Origin: Chrysaora quinquecirrha
Lineage: Eukaryota; Cnidaria; Scyphozoa; Semaeostomeae; Pelagiidae
Assembly: GCA_014526335.1 (NCBI GenBank)
Contig: JACTAT010000052.1
Span: 4,911,493 to 4,975,492, forward strand
DNA length: 64,000 bases
Direction of reading: 5' to 3'
In this document: positions 1 through 12,200 of the stretch, piece after piece
Layout of the letters: the number at the start of each line of letters is the position of its first letter
How positions within the stretch are numbered: the first letter of the stretch is position 1
The notes under the pieces: model-generated
What the model was told of the DNA's origin: nothing
The model's database searches: none
What the model saw: the letters and a program-made list of their open reading frames with translations, nothing else
Translations under genes and position numbers: made by a program

Positions 1-586
1 CGCCCTTAATCGATGATTGAGTTGAGTACAAACCATAGATATTATTAGCATCTTCGTTTTACTGAACATGATATAAGACTGACACTATTAATTAGCATAT
101 GCATCAGTTCCTTTCGTAGCTATATATGATCAGTTCCAATGCCAATACAATGCCAATTGTCATAACTCTATTGTTTAAAGCAGACTTACTACATCACTAT
201 TGTTTACGACAATGCCTCTTGTCAGAACAAATCTACAGTTTAAGGCAGACCAATTACAACGCTATTGTTTGGGACATTGTTATAAATCGGGCATAATAAA
301 CAGTGCATTTTTATTTTGTTCTGTAGTACCAGAAAAGAATTCAAAGCTACGCTGTATCCAACAGTGTGACTGTAGAATCAATTTCGTTCTTACCGGATTA
401 TAATGCATCCAGAAGGTAGTTAGATTTGAAGAAACAATAGAAAGCAATCTGATTGGCTTATCTGGAAATAGTCCTTCGCTGATTCGTCGATGGTTCTCTT
501 TTGATTTTACTGGAAATTGTAAGTCAGGTTGCGATGCCAGGTTTACGCCAAACGCTTCCTGGGAGAAAAAAATAGTCGAAAAAACA
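1..586. other. No gene seen
   Basis: AT-rich sequence with only short open frames on both strands, none showing a conserved motif or a splice-compatible exon. I see nothing functional in it. Confidence 0.5.
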
Positions 587-837
587 TACACTTTTTTTTA
601 ATAAGCAACTGTTCAATAAGCAACCAGGGCTGAGATTGTGCTAAAATTTCTTGTGAAATAGCTTTCTTTATACTGTACATCCTTGCAAACTTGTCAATTA
701 CATTGAGAAGCCAGAGAAGAGCCAAAATAAGAGGTTTTAGGGGGTACCAGGCATTCTTTGACGGCTGAAATCCTAGATATATTAAGCAACTCTTGAGGGC
801 TGGACCAAAGTCAAGTTGCTTATTGAAAAAAAGTGTA
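587..837. mobile_element. MITE with ~24-bp terminal inverted repeats (AAGCAAC family)
   Basis: The left end TACACTTTTTTTTAATAAGC and the right end (reverse complement TACACTTTTTTTCAATAAGC) are inverted copies, and both continue into AACT. The inside carries further AAGCAAC motifs and the phrase 'gagggctggaccaaagtcaagttgc'. A related, longer and more degraded copy lies at 62290-62940. No coding capacity, so a non-autonomous element is the simplest reading. Confidence 0.65.
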
Positions 838-1982
838 TTAATTACACGCTGTATTCCACTGAGCCATCAAAACGCTACGCTACTACATGAAAGCCTTGGG
901 GGGAGAGGGGTGACAAGGTTGTGGTAACATGTTACGAGAGGAGTGTTAACTGATACAAAATTCTGAAAAAGGGTGAAATCTGGTACCAAAAGCTCTGTAA
1001 AAGGGTGGAACCTGGTACCTCTATAAATGCAATTTCAATGCCAATTTCAGTTACCACGTTTCATAGGTAACTGAAATTTTCGTGCCAATTTAAGCACTAC
1101 AACAAAAGCCACCCAAAAGTCCGCATTGCTGTTCCTGATCTTAGCATAAAATCCATAAAATGTTTTTCGAAATCGCCTTGTGCGCCTTTATCAGGTTAAA
1201 TGAAAAAAACCTCAACAATTTTAGGCGGATGAATTAGAAAAATACCTATTCTTGGGTGAATTTATTGAAAAAACGCATAGTCAGGCAAAAGAACTAGAAA
1301 AGCCGAGTTCTACCCATCCTCAGGTGAAACCAAGAAAAAAGTCACCCATTCTGGCTGCACATAACCACAGCCCAAATATTTAAGTATCCCCCCGGGATAA
1401 AGGCATAATTATTTGAAACAGGGATAATGTAAAGGGGGTTTTGAGGCCTGCAGAAAATGCATTTCCTCTCAATCCAATAGAATTTTGATGAATCCTTCAT
1501 AAATTTTAAGTACAACAAAATAGATACGAAATGATTGACTTTGGAGAATTTACATACGAATTACTCAGTACAAACACCCGCTAGATGCATATTTCCATGA
1601 ATAAATCCAAGATTTATATCAGCAGCACCAGGGGGTATACATTCAAGCGAAAAAGAATAGTACAGGTATCAATTTCACACTGAAAAAAGCACTTTCTAAC
1701 AAGAGATATACCTCCGTCGTGTTTCTGTCTCGGCTGAAAATTTATTTTTTATGTGTTATGGTAGTTGACAAAGATTTAGAATAGTCTGGTAGGGAAAAAA
1801 TTGCTAAACAAGGAAAAAGTGAACGAAATTTTACTTTATCCTGAAATATCGGCACGGGTGAGTGGATGTTTTTTAGTTAAAAAAACATTGGTAAAAAAGT
1901 TTGTTTTTTAATTAGAGGCATCCGAAACATAAGGTTTGAGAGAAACCTTTATAAGAAACAGGACATGATACATATGGGTCTA
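838..1982. other. No gene seen; old repeat debris
   Basis: Contains short duplicated phrases around 'ggtgaaatctggtacc' and 'ggtggaacctggtacc' (about 970-1020), resembling decayed repeats. No conserved exon recognised on either strand. Confidence 0.4.
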
Positions 1983-2215
1983 AAGGCCCATTTCCACTTC
2001 GTTCGCATTTGCTGTTCGCTAGCGAATTCGCAGTTTGCCGCTCGCTTGAGAACAGAATACAGCCTTCGTGATCAATTTTAGACGATAAACAAAGTAAAAC
2101 TTCAGTGAAAGCTTGAGCTTGACTTGCAGCGGAATTCAAATACGCTTCGCGCTTGCCTTTTTTTATGGCTAGCGAACAGCGAACAGCGAGTGCGAACGAA
2201 GTGGATATGGGCCTT
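1983..2215. mobile_element. MITE with ~40-bp terminal inverted repeats
   Basis: The left end (AAGGCCCATTTCCACTTCG, then TTCGCATTTGCTGTTCGCTAGC) is matched in inverted orientation by the right end (GCTAGCGAACAGCGAACAGCG ... GAACGAAGTGGATATGGGCCTT). The central ~130 bp is unique and non-coding. It sits about 30 bp left of a foldback element that also begins with a GCTAGCGAA core. Confidence 0.7.
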
Positions 2216-2243
2216 AACTCGAACGCAAATAAGGCGCAAAGCC

Positions 2244-2772
2244 ACGCTAGCGAATCTATACGCACTAATGTGATGGATACGCACTACTGTGGTGGTATTT
2301 TTTGCATACTGTGGCGGATACGAAATCATGGGAAATATCTATAGATCAAGCAAGAAAAAAACACAAAATCCACCACAGTATGCAAAAAATACCACCACAT
2401 CAAGCAAAACAACCCATAACATAACCCACCACAGTAGTGGGTATCCACCACAGTTCGCAAAAAATACCACCACAGTACGCAAAAAAATACCACCTCAGTA
2501 AGCAAAATAACCCTTCCCATAACCCACCACAGTAGTGCGTGACCACCACAGTATGCAAGAATACAACCACAGTACGCAAAAAAAAATACCACCACAGTAT
2601 GAAAAAATACCACCACAGTAAGCCAAAAATACCACCACAATAAGCAAAACATACAACCACAGTACACAAAAAATACAACCACCGTACGCAAAACAATTCA
2701 ACTACAGCACGCAAAAAGTATTACCACAGAAGTGCGTCTCCAACACAGTAGTGCGTACAGATTCGCTAGCGT
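2244..2772. mobile_element. Foldback element, CCACCACAGTA family, copy 1
   Basis: Bounded by ACGCTAGCGAATCTATA on the left and an inverted partial copy (GATTCGCTAGCGT) on the right. The left arm carries the GTGGTGG orientation. A conserved spacer (GAAATCAT..., TCTATAGATCAAGCAAGAAA) follows, then a long right arm of repeated CCACCACAGTANGCAAAAAATA units. The same TIR, spacer and subrepeats recur near 5.9, 13.1, 26.0 and 34.3 kb. The Trp/Val-rich open frames here are by-products of the repeat. Confidence 0.8.
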
Positions 2773-3009
2773 CATCCAGAAGCACTTGTCTAGAAACACA
2801 CTTAAAACGTGTTTTATGACGAGAATAGGGACCGATACGTAGATTTTTATATAAAGGAACTTTTGGTCTGATTGAGGCTGAAGATCCTTAATTTCCAAAA
2901 AAATGAGGCTGAAAGTTCCTTGCACTGTTCCTTGTCATTTGGTTTCATTATTGCTTTGTTCCGTTTTTCATTGCAACACATTTTATGTATTTTTAGGGTA
3001 GCTGAGGAA

Positions 3010-5650
3010 ATGAAACGGTTTTTTGACAGCAAATACCTCAAGTCTGCACCAGCAGCAATAAAAGTGATGCAAATTTTTAACCAAAAACCGTTGTTGTTGT
3101 TGTTGTTGTTACTTTATTTTGAGTAGGCTGTTATTTCTAGCTTTTTCAGCTAATTTAGGCCTACTATGCATGCTGCATCCAGACATGGGACCCCTAGTTT
3201 AACGTCCCTTCCGAAGGACGGCAGAGTGAGTTGTTTAGTCATCCATCTGGAAAGTCATCCATCCAGATAATGACCTCAGACGACCAAGCTTAACTTAAAG
3301 TTGTCTAACAAGAACTGACTAAGAGGCTTGGCCACTCACTCCACGCTGTAAATGCAATATTTGACCGTTTGGCCACGTTGCAAACATTGCTTGATGTTTT
3401 TGAAAAACTTCAAAAAGATCACAAGCAGAAAATGTTTGACGTTTGAATGTTTGAAAATTTTGTTTGACAAGCAATTTCCAGATGTTTCACGAGCAATGTT
3501 TGATCGTTTGGCCAGGGCCTAAGCGCTGTTTAGTTGTTTTTATGTTATTGTGATATACATCGTTACTTTAATGAGTTTCTTGAAGCAAAGTGGGTGTCTA
3601 GAACTAGGTTTCTTATGAAATGTATGCAAAATACGGGATGAGCGCTTGGTGAAAACATTGACGTTTTGAAAAATTCGCCACTTTGAAAAATCTAACAATA
3701 TTATCATTTTAGCTTGCACTACTTGGTGCCGTCGTCACTGTTTTTACATACAACATGGAGGTCACTATTCAAGGAACAATGTACTCCCGTACCCAGTTCT
3801 TTCTGCTCGTTACCATGACAGCATGGATAATCGAATTCATTGTATTCATCGTTATCCTAATGAGGCTGGCTAAGAATTTACCAGTTCCATGGCCGTGGGT
3901 GGTAAGTTACATATACAACCATAGTCAATAGAAGTCCTCACTTCTAATGACTATGATACAACTAATAGAGACCAACTTATTTAATCGACTCATTTGCTGT
4001 AATTTTCTGCAAGCAAGCAAATAGTTAATGCAAGTCAAGGGTTCTGGTAGCTCCACACTACCCCGAGGGGCAATTCACCACATTTCGGTTAGGGATCTAC
4101 CACTAAAGCTTAAAAAATACAGCCGTTTTTATACCAATTTTGCGAAAAATCATACCAAAAATGCATCAAACTAACTAAAAATCTATAATATCGAAAAATC
4201 GGTATCTATCCTTAAATCCTAAAATCAGTATCCTACCCCGGGCGACACAGCCGATGTGCGGAGCTGCAGTCTGTTGTGCTCCCAGACTTTAGTTGAGAAC
4301 GAATACCCTGGGTCCTCATTCTCCAACCTCGAGAAGATGGACAGCTGAGTTGACTGCCGCCATGTCGTTCACGATGCCGACTGCTTGACTCTTCTCGTAA
4401 TTTGAAGAGCTGCCTTGCCTTATGCGCGAGTTATCGAAATCTGGTATGCAATACTGTTTTTACGAGAGGAGAATAAAAAAATGTTTTTTAAGTTTTCTTT
4501 TGATTTACTTGTAGCTTTATCGCTTGAACTTTTCAAGCTGGAAAAGCCGGAAGAAGTAAAAACACTGTGTTCATCCCCGGATTCTTTCTAAACAGCCAGA
4601 TCAGAACAAAATTACAAAATTGCAAGAAAAAGCGGAAATGTTTTCAGGCATACTTAAACGCTTTATTGCGTCGGACACGTTTCGGAGTAAACGTCAGAAA
4701 CAGACCGAAACGATTAAAAAAGACGGAATTTATATCGAGATGCGGATCGAAATGCAACAATCAGAAAGTGAAGCCAAAGTGACATCGTGTTTTAAACACC
4801 AACCAGCTTGCGGGATACAGCGGGAAGACCAATAGGATTCTTATTTGCTCAAAAGATAACGTGATAGGGCCATGAAACTGAGAAAAAACTTCACAAATAA
4901 AAATGCGTTCAAATTTTTCTTCCAGAACATAGCATTTGGTGCGTTATTTGCAATATTCACATTACTGGCAACGGGTCTTCTGGCATCATCAGTGGCAACC
5001 ATGTTACTGAGCACAAAACTATGGCCTACTTCCAATCGAGAATGGGAGAGAATCAACTATTGCCAATACATCGACAGAACAGAGGACAAAACATCTTGCT
5101 TAGCCTTGGAAGGAGGAACGGTAATTTTTTTACAAGCCCCCTTCGCTCTCTCTATTTATACCCCTCTTCTATTGAGACCCCCCCATCTAGTTAAGACTCC
5201 TTTCTCTATCAACCCTCTCTCCCTATTGCGACTCTCTGTCTATTTAGTCCCCTTTCTCTATGACCCCTCTGTGTGATGCCCCCTCTCTGTCGATACCCCA
5301 TGTCTCTACTAAGCCCCCATATGAAGCCCATCTCTGTGCTAAGCCCCCTCTCTCTATACAGACTCCTCTCTCTATTAAGCCCTCTCTTTCGATTAAGACC
5401 TCCTTTTCATCTTTCTTATTTCTGCATATCATTTCCACTTACACCAAGATTATATTGGACTGTCTTTTACTTAGACTGTATGAAATAAATTCTCGATTTT
5501 TTAAAGGGATTTGGATTCCTGAGTGGACTGCTGTTTTTGGTTGATATTTTCGTCAATGTAAGAGCAATGAGAAGAAAAAGCTATGCAAAAGAACCAGCAC
5601 TGGAGCTCAAGCAAAACGATGATATCACAGCAACAACAACCATCAAATAG
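3010..5650 (+). CDS. MARVEL-domain tetraspan membrane protein (CMTM/MAL/plasmolipin-like)
   Basis: Exons 3010-3063, 3713-3901, 4926-5120 and 5507-5650 give 193 residues; every intron is phase 0. The first coding exon (start MKRFFDSKYLKSAPAA) matches the start of a MARVEL domain, where a short cytoplasmic segment leads into membrane helix 1. Helix 1 runs across the first junction (AIK|LALLGAVVTVF), helix 2 is in exon 2 (FFLLVTMTAWIIEFIVFIVIL), helix 3 in exon 3 (AFGALFAIFTLLATGLLAS) and helix 4 in exon 4 (GFGFLSGLLFLVDIFVNV). The second extracellular loop has two cysteines (NYCQY, TSCLA), and the tail is short and hydrophilic. MARVEL proteins act in membrane apposition, vesicle traffic and junctions. 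An acceptor-like site at 2995-2996 just before the ATG suggests a 5' UTR intron. The first donor (AAAA|GTGATG) is weak, so exon 1 is the least certain part. Confidence 0.8.
3350..3522. repeat. TTTGATCGTTTGGCC-family MITE fragment
   Basis: Begins TTTGACCGTTTGGCCACGTT and ends AATGTTTGATCGTTTGGCCA followed by GGGCCTAAG. It is filled with variants of CAAACATTG and TTTGACAAGCAA. Related copies lie at 17.8-18.9, 34.9-35.6, 37.3 and 46.0-46.2 kb. Located in intron 1 of the MARVEL gene. Confidence 0.6.
4590..4832. repeat. MITE copy, GGCATACTTAA family
   Basis: Contains AGCGGAAATGTTTTCAGGCA, CGTCAGAAACAGACCGAAAC and AAATGCAACAATCAGAAAG, then a TTTAAACACCAAYCAGC core. The same order of blocks, more complete and ended by inverted repeats, is seen at 53858-54535. 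Other copies are near 38.7, 41.5 and 62.1 kb. The overlapping open frames are repeat by-products. It lies in intron 2 of the MARVEL gene. Confidence 0.55.
5137..5408. repeat. Imperfect pyrimidine-rich minisatellite
   Basis: About ten degenerate units of the type CCCCTCTCTCTATTAAGAC, strongly strand-asymmetric (C+T on +), in intron 3 of the MARVEL gene. The open frames across it are low complexity. Confidence 0.7.
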
Positions 5651-5861
5651 GCTTCGTACTACAGTATCTAAGCGCATTAATATACTCAAGATTTGTGTTA
5701 AAGATTTGTCTGCTTCTTGAAATATTCAGTTTTGGATGATAAATACATATGAAAGCCAGAAAACTTTTTCCATTCATTTCGTAAATATTCTCAAAAACCT
5801 CCGCATGTTTTTGAGTAACTCAATCAACACAAAATAATCTATTCTTTGGTGCGAATATCAT

Positions 5862-6352
5862 GGTAGCAAATCTATACGCACTACTGTGGTTGGTTATTAT
5901 TCTAGATGTGGTGGGTTATAATGCTTTATATAGTGGTATTTCTTGCGTACTGTGGTGGATGAGCACTAATGTGGTGGGATATTATGCTTGTTGTGGTGGG
6001 GTTTATAGCGTACTGTGGTGGATAAGCACTACTGTGGTGGGTTATTATGCTTGTTGTGGCGGGTTATTATGCTTGATGCGTTGGTATTTCTTGCGACTGT
6101 GGTGGACGAGCACTACTGTGGTTGGCTTATTCTTGATGTGGAGGGTTATTATGCGTGATGTGGTGGTATTTCTTGCGTACTGTGGTGGATGAGCACTACT
6201 GTTGTGTGGGTTATTATGCTTGATGTGGTGGTTTTTTGCGTAATGTGGGGTGGTTTTTGTGGTTTTCTCTTGCTTGATCTATAGACTTTTGCTATGTTTT
6301 TGTAACCACCACAATATGCAAAAATACCACCACAAGTAGTGCTTATCCAACA
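5862..6352. mobile_element. Foldback element, CCACCACAGTA family, copy 2
   Basis: Left edge GTAGCAAATCTATACGCACT is a degraded form of the family TIR. A long left arm of TACTGTGGTGGATNAGCACT units is followed by the central spacer (TTTCTCTTGCTTGATCTATAG, the inverse of copy 1) and a short inverted right arm ending near CCACCACAAGTAGTGC. The right TIR is lost. The element lies between the 3' ends of the convergent MARVEL and MED10 genes. Confidence 0.7.
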
Positions 6353-6589
6353 GTTTCTGTCAGTCCTTAAATTTTATTAATTACTGGCTGTGGTCCTTCC
6401 CCATCTAAATGATCATTTAGATCTTGACTATATTATATCGGCTACAATGTAAATGGGGTTGTTCATGTTATTATGTACTTATTCTTATAACACAATGCAA
6501 ATACCTATTATCTTTAGAGATTTGGTACACTACAATGATTTTATTATCACTTGTTCAGTTTTTTTATACTTGCCTTGTTGTAATTTGCT

Positions 6590-8957
6590 TCATGGTCCCA
6601 TAAACTGTTGTTTTTTAAATTGATGATATCGCACCATTGTCTCAGGAAATTCTTTTGTCAGTTCTTCAGTTAATGCAGTTCTAAACTTCTATAATATGAA
6701 AAGAATAGAAAACTCATCAACTTAAGTTGACAATGATGAATGAGTAATCATTGAGGTTTGACAATCGAAACTTGATGATTTCACTTTAAATATTGCTGCT
6801 AGTAATTACTCCTCCTCAGCTGATTTGCATGATTTAGAGTTAGCCAATCAGGGAACAGCACTTTTGAATACTGCTTTCTCATTGGATGACAAAAAAGTGT
6901 AATTGTCAAAGCTAGATTCTGTCATGAAAATACTTCAAATTCTTGTTTCAAATGTAGGGATTGTTGGGCCGAATCCTAGGGTTGTGGAAAGTTTCTTGAA
7001 CCCTCATAGCTCTAAGCAATTAACCTGATTGAAATTTTCAAGAAATATTAATGATTACCTTATAGGCATCTGTCTTGCTTTTAACTTCTGTGTTTTTCAC
7101 CAAAGCTCTTTCAAGGCAATCTTTTGTGTAAAGCTCTGGATTTTTGCCATCATCAACATATCTGGGAAAGCACGAAGAGAATGAGCCAAATTTTTTTTTG
7201 CAAAAAAGAAAGTTGTATGGATAATATATGCAGAAGGCATGGTAGTTTAGAGGGTAGCACTTGTGGTTTCTACTTCTTTCATAGATCCAGTTTTAGTCTA
7301 CACTCTTTTTCCTATACAAAACTCACTTATAAGGGTTTTTAAAACTATGCCAGTATGAAACGAATATGGTACGAAACTACCTATACTGTTTTGGCCTTGC
7401 GCCTACACTATGCCAGCACTATAGTACAAAATGAATACGATACGCTAAACGGCTTCATCTGAAAACAGCATAGTGTAAATGCCTGAATATAGTACAGTTT
7501 GATGCCGCTTTGCTGAATGAATGAGAGAAAAAAAATTGCTCTTTGTTCTTGTTGACATGAAATAATAGATTAAAGACAAAAGCCAATGACCTTGCTCATC
7601 GTATTCAGTTCATACTGGCATAGTGTAAACAGGGACTCCCAATTCCATATCCGACATGAAATCATTCTGTATTCATTTCATACTGGCATAGCCTAAAGGG
7701 GACTCCCAATTCCCTATCCGACATGAAATCATTCTGTATTCATTTCATACCGGCATAGTGTAAACAAGGCCTAAGAAACTCAGTACTGAGATCAATATTG
7801 GTTAAGAAACTTTTCGTGGTTTTTGTATTTTCTTGTTGATGTTGTTCTTATTTTCTTTATTTAAAAAATGCCTTTTGCCTATTGAAAACCTTATGACCAG
7901 GCCTGGTTAATTCAAATTACTAGGGTAGGTTTAAGCTTTTGTAGGGTACTTAATATTCTTTTTGACTACAATCCCTGGAAGTTGTGATGGTGTTTTTGTT
8001 GACACCGCAAAGAAGTTTTGAGGGGCTGACTGCAAATTTACACCTATGATATCTAGAGACTGTGGTTGTATATGTCAATGCATCATTGCCACGAAGAAAC
8101 ATTTTTACCCCCACCCAAACTGTGCAATTGCATTACATTTGTATTGCAATACAAATGGTGCATTACATTTGTATTGCAATAGATCATTTCGGTAGAAAAA
8201 AAAATTTTCGAAATCGCAAGATATCAATTTTTTGATGCGAAAATCGTATAAAGCACCCAAAAATTAGTCTAGGTGCAAAGTTTTACCATCTCAGCGCTTG
8301 TGGAATCGATTTCTGACGTTCAAAGTTCACAATTTTATAAGGGCTTTGACCGTGTGGGGTAAAAAGTTTCACCAAGTTCATTTTTTGCGGTCAAAGCCTT
8401 TATGAAATCGGGAACTTTGAATGCTCATAAAATTAAGAACACAAATGCTAGGAAGCTGAAACTTTGTACCTGTACTAAGTTTTGGCTGCTTTATACGATT
8501 TTCATATCGAAAACTCGATATCATGTGATTTTGAAAGATTTTAATGCCGTGTGACGTCATACCGAAATGATCCATACAAATGTAATGCACCAACAGAATT
8601 ATTTCCAACTGCATGTGCATATATACCTAAATATCTCTAATGGAACTTCTACATCTTGGACCATCTCCTTGCATTTCTCAATCTTCTGCATGTCAGTTAT
8701 TAGGCTGTTTCTGTAAGAGAGAAAATAAAGAATTTAGATAGGCCTTTTTTGGGCCTAGGCAAAAAAGGGAGCCTTCAAAAAGCTTCAAATTAGAATTCAA
8801 ATGGCGTCTCTTACAATTTATCATTGAGTATTTCTTGGCTTCCAGCTTGAAAATCACTGACCATAATACCAATCTGTCTTGTCGTTTCAATAAATTGTTC
8901 TATATTCTGTTGAAGAGAGTCAAATCTATCTGCACTCCCGCCATTGCGGCCGTCCAT
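6590..8957 (-). CDS. MED10: Mediator complex subunit 10
   Basis: Exons on the minus strand: 8957-8815, 8710-8627, 7161-7059, 6688-6590, giving 142 residues (human MED10 is about 135). Phases 2, 2 and 0 join without conflict. Conserved MED10 stretches are visible in order: QIGIMVSDFQ near residue 30, CKEMVQDVEVPLEIFRYVD near 65-82, NPELYTKDCLERAL near 85-100, and a final exon with LTEELTKEFPE. MED10 is a middle-module Mediator subunit that links activators to RNA polymerase II in the nucleus. The start is the ATG in the frame of the conserved segment; an upstream-looking ATG at 8942 is in another frame. A possible polyadenylation signal (AATAAA on minus, 6540-6545) lies about 45 bp past the stop. 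It is divergent from the coiled-coil gene starting at 9230. A MITE sits 36 bp beyond the exon 2 donor. Confidence 0.93.
7345..7770. repeat. MITE with ends ATGCCAGTATGAAA; contains a tandem duplication
   Basis: The left end has ATGCCAGTATGAAACGAATA and the right end its inverse (ATTCATTTCATACCGGCATA). A unit of about 78 bp ending ATTCATTTCATACTGGCATA and containing GGGACTCCCAATTCC is duplicated head to tail at about 7610-7765. A related copy in the opposite orientation occupies about 45548-45935. Located in intron 2 of MED10. Confidence 0.65.
8157..8591. mobile_element. MITE with ~32-38-bp terminal inverted repeats
   Basis: Left end GGTGCATTACATTTGTATTG ... ATCATTTCGGTA; the reverse complement of the right end reads GGTGCATTACATTTGTATGG ATCATTTCGGTA. 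The interior folds back on itself around 'ctttgaccgtg...cggtcaaagcc'. A partial extra copy of the left end lies immediately outside it (about 8130-8156). Resembles the palindrome at 26582-27005, which has a similar GACCGTGAAA centre. Located in MED10 intron 2. Confidence 0.7.
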
Positions 8958-9229
8958 TTTGAAGTGCAAAGGGATATTAAATCGGGGGCGGGGGATATGA
9001 GGACGTTGGTGGGGGGCTTTTGTGGGTTGCTAAAATCACAGCAACAGCAACTCAAATAACTCATAAATAAATAAACAAAATGGCGGTTAGCTGAAACAAA
9101 GCTGCGGTCCATTGTGGATTTTCTTTTTAATGTTTTATCCATTAGTCCGAACAAAATTATTAATTTTGCATGGGTTTCAAGAGTTGAGAAAAGTTCCAGC
9201 TGCAGTTAAGGCCACGTTTCTGGTCGATA
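8958..9229. promoter_or_regulatory. Candidate bidirectional promoter, MED10 / coiled-coil gene
   Basis: 272 bp separate the two divergent start codons. The interval has a GC-rich block (about 8980-9020) and an AAAATGGCGGTTA motif near 9078 that resembles the YY1-type AANATGGCG element of TATA-less promoters. No TATA box is evident. Function is inferred from position and motif only. Confidence 0.5.
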
Positions 9230-12200
9230 ATGGAGTCAAAAAGAGTTTTATCCGCGAAAAGTCAAAGGCCTAAAAGAGTGAGAAGCTGCTCTGTCGAAAA
9301 TCAAACATTGAGAGATACTGTAAATGCGTCTCAAATTCAACTGAAAATATGTGAAGCTGAGTTGAAAAAGACGAAAGAACAACTTAAGTGTTTAATTCAC
9401 TTAGTTAAAAGGTATAAGGGTAAATAAAAACAACGTTTCTAATATTCTGAAAATAATGTGCGGACAAACCAAAAATTTTCATCATTATTTGTTCAGAGAT
9501 TTAATTTCTTTTTTTAGGGCTTGGACTGGAGATATTGAGGCCTCAGTTCATGTTGCAAACATTGTTGGTAAGGAAATAAGTAACGAAAAACTCGCCCCAC
9601 TACCAACTTGCCCCATTGCCAACTTGCCCCACTTTTTGGGTCAACTCGCCCAACCTTCAAAGTCAACTTGCCCAATCTCATAAGTCAACTTGCTCCCACT
9701 GAGCTATGAATGTTTAAAGTTGAACCCCCTTTTATCAGGTTGGGCAACTTGACTTGAAAGAAGTCCGACGTAACCATGTTAAGGCAGGGCGAGTTGGTAG
9801 TGGGGCAAGTTGACCTGTTACCTTCAAATTTTGCAGGAGTTGATGCATGATAATCAAAACAGTTTCTAGAAAAGTTGCCCAGCTGATACATACTCAGCCA
9901 ACCACCAAGCCAGCCTCATGGTCAGCCTACCCTACTTCAGTGGTCACATTGGCCCACTATAAACTTGGCCCATATCAGAATCAGCCAAACCCATAAGAAT
10001 GAAGATTTAATAAGACAAAAACAAATTTCTGTTATGCTTGTAGGTGTTGCGCCACCAAGCCTTGAAGTCAGAGGTGATTCTGATGAACTTGTTGCAGTTC
10101 CAAAGGTAAAGCAGAGTCTGTGTTTTGCATGTACAAAACTGATGAGTCTGTGTAAGAGAGGGCCTTGATTATAATCAGTAGCCATTTTCATTTCATAACA
10201 AGACTTGGGGTATGGGGCACTATGTATAATTATGTATAACTGGGGACCTGTTGCCCAGAACCGTATCTTTCACCATTTGGTATAAGGATTGGTATAAGGT
10301 TGGGTATAGATTTCCGAAATTATGGGTATATGGTTTGGTATACATTTCAATAAAATTTGCATAAGGTTGGGTATGTTTTTTATGTTTGGATGGCACTTCC
10401 CTAACAAAATCTGATCAAATGCCCCCCTGGCTCAACAAGGCTTAAAAATCAGGATCTCTATGTGACAAAGAATTAGAAAACAGGCTTTCTTTCTATTTGT
10501 CTTTCCTTTCCACATAAACTATCACCAACTTCAAATTCAGGACTTTTGTAATTGACAGTCTTGATACAACAACGTTGATTTTGAAATAAACACCTCCCTC
10601 TTCTAAATGCTCCTTACAATACACAACCCTCCAAAAAGTTTAGAAATTTAATAAATGCCCCCAAACATCTAATACTTTTATCAAAGTAATGAAGAATGCT
10701 TTTTTGTAGTCAGCAGCTCTAAACAACTGGGCCTGCTTGACAATTGGACTGCTGAATAAAATGTATTTAGAACGAGAACAAGAAAGGAAAGTCAAACAAT
10801 TAACATATCTGAACAACAGAGAGAAGTTTCTGGATAAACAGATGGGTGGATATGTGCAAGATCCTTCGTTAAGATCAACTGAAGATGTTGCTCAAACTAT
10901 TTCGAGGGAAATGTTGAAAAAACTCCAGGTAACTTTGTTTTTGTTGACATTGGACTATCTGTCGAGTTTTTATATCTGTCAAAATCATATCTCCGGCCAA
11001 ACGGCTCGATTTTTCACTTAACAAAAATCGCATAAAAATTGACTCGTTTGGCTACTTTATCGAACGAGTCGAATGGCGTCAAGTTATGTTAAATGAAGTT
11101 AGTTCTCGATAAAAAAAGTCGAGTGAAAAGGGTATTATCGTAGACTTATTACCTTAGTCGTGATCGCTATTGAAATTAATCGCCTAGACGCTCAAACTAC
11201 CAGTTTGAGCGATCTCGGTTTGGTGTAGTCTCGGTCTGGTGAGCGATAACTGGGACTCAGGTAATAAGTCTAGGTATTATCGATTGAAAATCGAACCGTT
11301 TGGCCACCTTGTCGAGTGAGTCGAAGGTCTTTTCGTGGGAAGTTGCATGGAACACCAACTTGGAGTGAAAAGATCGAGTTAAAAATCGAGCGAAAAATCG
11401 AACCGTTTTGTCATCCATGATAGATTTTCGCTCGATTTTGAAATCCAATGTCGAGAGAAAGATAGAGTTAAAAATCGAGTTGTTTGCCCCCATGCTTTAG
11501 GTTTTGCGTTTATATAGTGTTAAAAAGAATAGAAACGATATGTCGTAAGTAAAAGCTTTTGTCATCTGACACCCCTCAGGATCCATTTACACAGGAACGA
11601 TTGCATAGGGTTGCAAGTCATTTGTTCCAAAAAGTGGAATGCACAGGGGGTTGTGTTCACAAGGGAACGATTCAGATCATGTTGTTCCGTTCCAAAAATC
11701 AAAACGCAATTTAAATTGATCCAAAAAGTAGTACGGTATATCATATATCATATCATATCATATCATTTTTATTTGTAGAATACAAAAAATCTATTATAAG
11801 TACAAGAAATCTAAAAATCTAGAAAAATGCGTATTCTACGCGACCTAAAAAAGCAACGCTTATTTTGTTTAGGCCGCAAATTAAAGTATATAATCGTTCT
11901 GTTTCGTTCCTGTGTGAGCAGAATAACTGGTCCAGAAAACAGAACGGTAAAATTTTTGAGGTAGATACGCGGCTACGCAGGCGACATTTTGCGTGAAAAG
12001 GCGGCAGGACAGGGCAAAAATTTTCGCCGCAACCGTAAAAACTAGAAACCGCACGTGTAGCAAGGGATAGACTTTCTAACTAAAGGTTCTGCGACCCGAG
12101 GAAAGACTATCCAAGGACATTGATTTGGTTGAAATTTTTGCCACATGGTATGGCTTGTTGCCACTAGTATTGCAGCGTGCAGCTGGTTTGTTTTGCGTTG

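Noticed and set aside
2326..2714. Overlapping open frames rich in Trp, Val and Tyr, looking like membrane proteins
   Set aside because: They are the reverse strand of the CCACCACAGTA subrepeats of a foldback element; similar frames appear in every copy.
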